A DNA stretch of 8,320 nucleotides from JAGKXC01 sp964554385 (GTDB lineage: Bacteria; Bacteroidota; Bacteroidia; NS11-12g; UBA955): assembly GCA_964554385.1 (NCBI GenBank), contig CAZKOM010000094.1, positions 1-8,320 of the forward strand. Reading direction: 5' to 3'. The position numbers and the translations under genes are program-made. The notes below the pieces were generated by a model. That model did not search any database, was not told the DNA's origin, and saw only the letters and a list, made by a program, of their open reading frames with translations. Below, in pieces: positions 6,961 to 8,320 of the stretch. Position 1 is the stretch's first letter, and each line of letters starts with the position of its first letter.

Positions 6961-7658
6961 TTCTGCTGTTGCTGCAGGATTTGATGATTTTTAATTCCGG
7001 GCGATTTATATAAGTCTTGTAGGTCTTCTGTAGAAAAGAAGTCCTGCAGGGCTTGTAAGTGTCGTTCGTGGTGCATATCTGTACAGATAAAATCGTACAT
7101 GCCTTTTTTCAGCAGGTGATTGGCCACTTTTTGAACTTCTTTTCCGTAGTAGGGAGTAAGGGAAAGAAGATTTAGTTGTAGTTCAAATCCTAAGTCTTTC
7201 AGGTATTCGTAAAAACCGAGATTATTATGGTAGTAGACATATCGTTCGGGGTGGGCCAGAATGGGTTCGTAGCCTTGCATTTGAAGTTCGAAGGTTACGT
7301 GTTCGATATGGTCTGGCTTCTGAATATAACTAAATTCGGTAAGAATTTTTTGGTTTCCAAAGGTTAGGAATTGGGTTTTTTTCTTGAGTTGACTGCGAAA
7401 TACGTCATCAATCATGTATTCTGCAATGTGGCCGAAAGTATGGTTGAAGCCATTGTTTTCTGCGAATAGGTTTAACAGGTTTGCGGCATTTGCAATGGTC
7501 TCTGGATTATTAGGGTGGGTATCGGCGATAATATGCGGACTACAAATGAACTGCGTAAAGCCAAGTTCAACCAGCCCTTTGGCAAGGATTAGCGATGTTT
7601 CTGGATTTGGAGCGCCATCGTCAATTCCGGGTAATAGGTGGTTGTGAAAATCTAACAT
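6957..7658 (-). CDS. PHP-domain tyrosine-protein phosphatase, CpsB/YwqE (CapC) family
   Basis: 233 residues starting at ATG 7658, close to the usual length of this family. Metal ligands of the PHP fold are visible in order: H5 and H7 in LDFHNHLLPGIDDG (2-15), D13, E20, H42 in CSPH, E80 in AEYMID, E108, H136 in AHPERY (135-140), and D194 and H196 in CTDMHH. In Firmicutes these manganese-dependent enzymes (CpsB, YwqE) dephosphorylate the tyrosine kinases that control capsule or exopolysaccharide synthesis. Bacteroidota members are usually assumed to do the same for Wzc-like kinases. No kinase gene is in this window, so that link is inference. The C-terminus ends in a short glutamine run. Its TAG stop (6959-6957) overlaps the TAA stop of the M16 gene. 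A -7 element lies four bases before the ATG, and the peroxidase gene diverges upstream. Confidence 0.92.
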   Translation of the reverse strand: MLDFHNHLLPGIDDGAPNPETSLILAKGLVELGFTQFICSPHIIADTHPNNPETIANAANLLNLFAENNGFNHTFGHIAEYMIDDVFRSQLKKKTQFLTFGNQKILTEFSYIQKPDHIEHVTFELQMQGYEPILAHPERYVYYHNNLGFYEYLKDLGFELQLNLLSLTPYYGKEVQKVANHLLKKGMYDFICTDMHHERHLQALQDFFSTEDLQDLYKSPGIKNHQILQQQQN

Positions 7659-7662
7659 GATA

Positions 7663-7670
7663 CAAAGGTA
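7663..7670 (-). promoter_or_regulatory. -7 promoter element of the CpsB-like phosphatase gene
   Basis: On the minus strand this reads TACCTTTG, an exact TAnnTTTG match, followed by TATC and then the ATG at 7658. Initiation 4-7 bases after such an element would fall at or within a base of the start codon, so a leaderless or near-leaderless mRNA is implied. A TTTG that could serve as -33 lies at 7690-7687 (minus), 16 bases upstream, slightly close. It sits inside the palindrome at 7684-7695. Confidence 0.45.
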
Positions 7671-7683
7671 GGTGACAGTAATT

Positions 7684-7695
7684 CGACAAATGTCG
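7684..7695. repeat. 12-base palindrome (CGACA-AA-TGTCG) upstream of the phosphatase gene
   Basis: Perfect 5-base arms with a 2-base centre. It overlaps the expected -33 region of the phosphatase promoter, so it could be a small operator. It is short enough to arise by chance and no regulator is identified. Confidence 0.35.
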
Positions 7696-7720
7696 TCAAA
7701 AAAGTGGCTTATCGTGATGA

Positions 7721-7764
7721 AATTTGCGAAAAGTCACAATTCTCGTTCGTCGAATTTGCGAAAA
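7721..7764. repeat. 12-base direct repeat in the phosphatase/peroxidase spacer
   Basis: AATTTGCGAAAA occurs at 7721-7732 and again, identical, at 7753-7764. The start-to-start distance is 32 bases, close to three helical turns. The second copy overlaps two small inverted repeats: TTCG-T-CGAA (7746-7754) and TTTGC-N7-GCAAA (7755-7771). Identical sites on one face of the helix between divergent genes suggest a regulator binding region, but this is inference only. Confidence 0.4.
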
Positions 7765-7803
7765 ATGCAAAAATAAAATGTAACAAATTGCGTTTGAAGT
7801 ACG

Positions 7804-7811
7804 TATTTTCG
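7804..7811 (+). promoter_or_regulatory. Possible -7 promoter element of the cytochrome-c peroxidase gene
   Basis: TATTTTCG differs from TAnnTTTG at one base and lies 38 bases before ATG 7850, a normal leader distance. No TTG is found at the standard -33 spacing. The bases just before the start codon are A/T-rich (AAATATTAAAAA), typical of Bacteroidota genes that start without a Shine-Dalgarno sequence. Confidence 0.25.
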
Positions 7812-7849
7812 TTGCAAGTTGTTGTTAAACAGCTATTAAATATTAAAAA

Positions 7850-8320
7850 ATGAACATTATGAATAAGCGTTTAAGTGTTGGACTATCGGTACTAAGTTTT
7901 GGAGCAATAACTTGGTTTGTGTCTTCTTGTGAGACTTTACCTACTCCAAATACGGGTTCAAACTCGTTAGAAAAGCCCAATTTACCTGCGACATTATACG
8001 ATTATAGTACAGGTGTAATAAAAGGCAGTGCCCTGGACATCAAAACATTTCTTCAGAATAACGCTGTTAATAAGACGGGTGGATTTGGGAATGTGTTTTT
8101 TGACCCAAGTTTTGGTGCAGCGGATCCTGAGTTGATGGAAGCGGCAGATAAGTATTCTAATGCATCGGTTCAATTGGGTAGAGTATTGTTTTACGACAAG
8201 AAGTTGAGCTTAAACAATATGGTGTCTTGTGGAAGTTGTCACCATCAGAAAGTAGGTTTTAGTGATGCAATGGCTAGTAGTATTGGGTTTGGAGGTCAGA
8301 AGACCAGCAGAAACAGTATG
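7850..8320 (+). CDS. Di-haem cytochrome-c peroxidase (CcpA/MauG family) lipoprotein, 3' end outside window
   Basis: The first 157 codons are visible, in frame to the right edge. The N-terminus has a basic MNKRLS stretch, a hydrophobic core, and the lipobox VSSC with Cys27 (counting from ATG 7850). The protein should therefore be lipidated and membrane-anchored in the envelope. A second in-frame ATG at 7859 would serve equally well. A linker of about 75 residues follows. Then comes the family block QLGRVLFYDKKLS, and the first haem-binding motif CGSCH (127-131) in the context VSCGSCHHQKVGFSD, followed by the usual TSRNSM. Such proteins reduce hydrogen peroxide with electrons from cytochromes, or in the MauG branch oxidise protein or other substrates. 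The visible half cannot separate these. The second CxxCH motif should lie beyond the edge. Confidence 0.88.
   Translation, partial: MNIMNKRLSVGLSVLSFGAITWFVSSCETLPTPNTGSNSLEKPNLPATLYDYSTGVIKGSALDIKTFLQNNAVNKTGGFGNVFFDPSFGAADPELMEAADKYSNASVQLGRVLFYDKKLSLNNMVSCGSCHHQKVGFSDAMASSIGFGGQKTSRNSM

Noticed and set aside
7414..7647. Plus-strand open frame opposite the phosphatase gene
   Set aside because: It is antisense to conserved PHP motifs and has no recognisable features.
1..8320. A novel defence, mobile or RNA-based system
   Set aside because: Every long open frame belongs to a recognisable family, the spacers are short, and I found no array, terminal repeats, transposase, tRNA or structured RNA signal.

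Overview
The window looks like chromosomal DNA from a member of the Bacteroidota. The proteins resemble Bacteroidota forms: an M16 protease with a long insertion between its zinc ligands, a WbqC-family protein, and a cytochrome-c peroxidase made as a lipoprotein. Start codons lack good Shine-Dalgarno sequences, and several genes are preceded by the TAnnTTTG -7 promoter element typical of this phylum. I cannot name a genus. I see no insertion sequence, phage gene, tRNA, rRNA or CRISPR array.

Layout. Positions 1-3987 hold five genes on the minus strand. In transcription order they are folK (folate biosynthesis), a WbqC-family gene, a Wzx/MOP-type polysaccharide flippase, dut (dUTPase) and a sugar-nucleotide-type nucleotidyltransferase cut by the left window edge. 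They are closely spaced and could be read as one unit, but the nucleotidyltransferase also has its own good -7 element. A large secreted M16 metalloprotease gene (4006-6960) diverges from folK. It converges with a PHP-type tyrosine-phosphatase gene of the CpsB/YwqE family (6957-7658, minus), and the two stop codons overlap. A 191-base divergent spacer (7659-7849) follows, with a short palindrome and a 12-base direct repeat. The start of a di-haem cytochrome-c peroxidase lipoprotein gene (7850 onward) then runs off the right edge.

How the genes fit together. Four products point to surface polysaccharide: the nucleotidyltransferase (activated sugar), the flippase (export of lipid-linked units), WbqC (found in O-antigen loci of other bacteria) and the CpsB-like phosphatase (control of capsule/exopolysaccharide tyrosine kinases). 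dut and folK are housekeeping genes of nucleotide and folate metabolism that share the transcription unit. The M16 protease and the peroxidase are envelope proteins with no obvious link to the polysaccharide genes.

I found no previously undescribed system. The points most worth a second look are the -7 elements lying 4-6 bases before two start codons (possible leaderless mRNAs), the repeat structure in the 7659-7849 spacer, the tail-to-tail stop overlap, the unclear starts of folK and wbqC, and a strong G-over-C bias of the plus strand that holds in sampled genes of both orientations. No gene-free stretch exceeds 300 bases.
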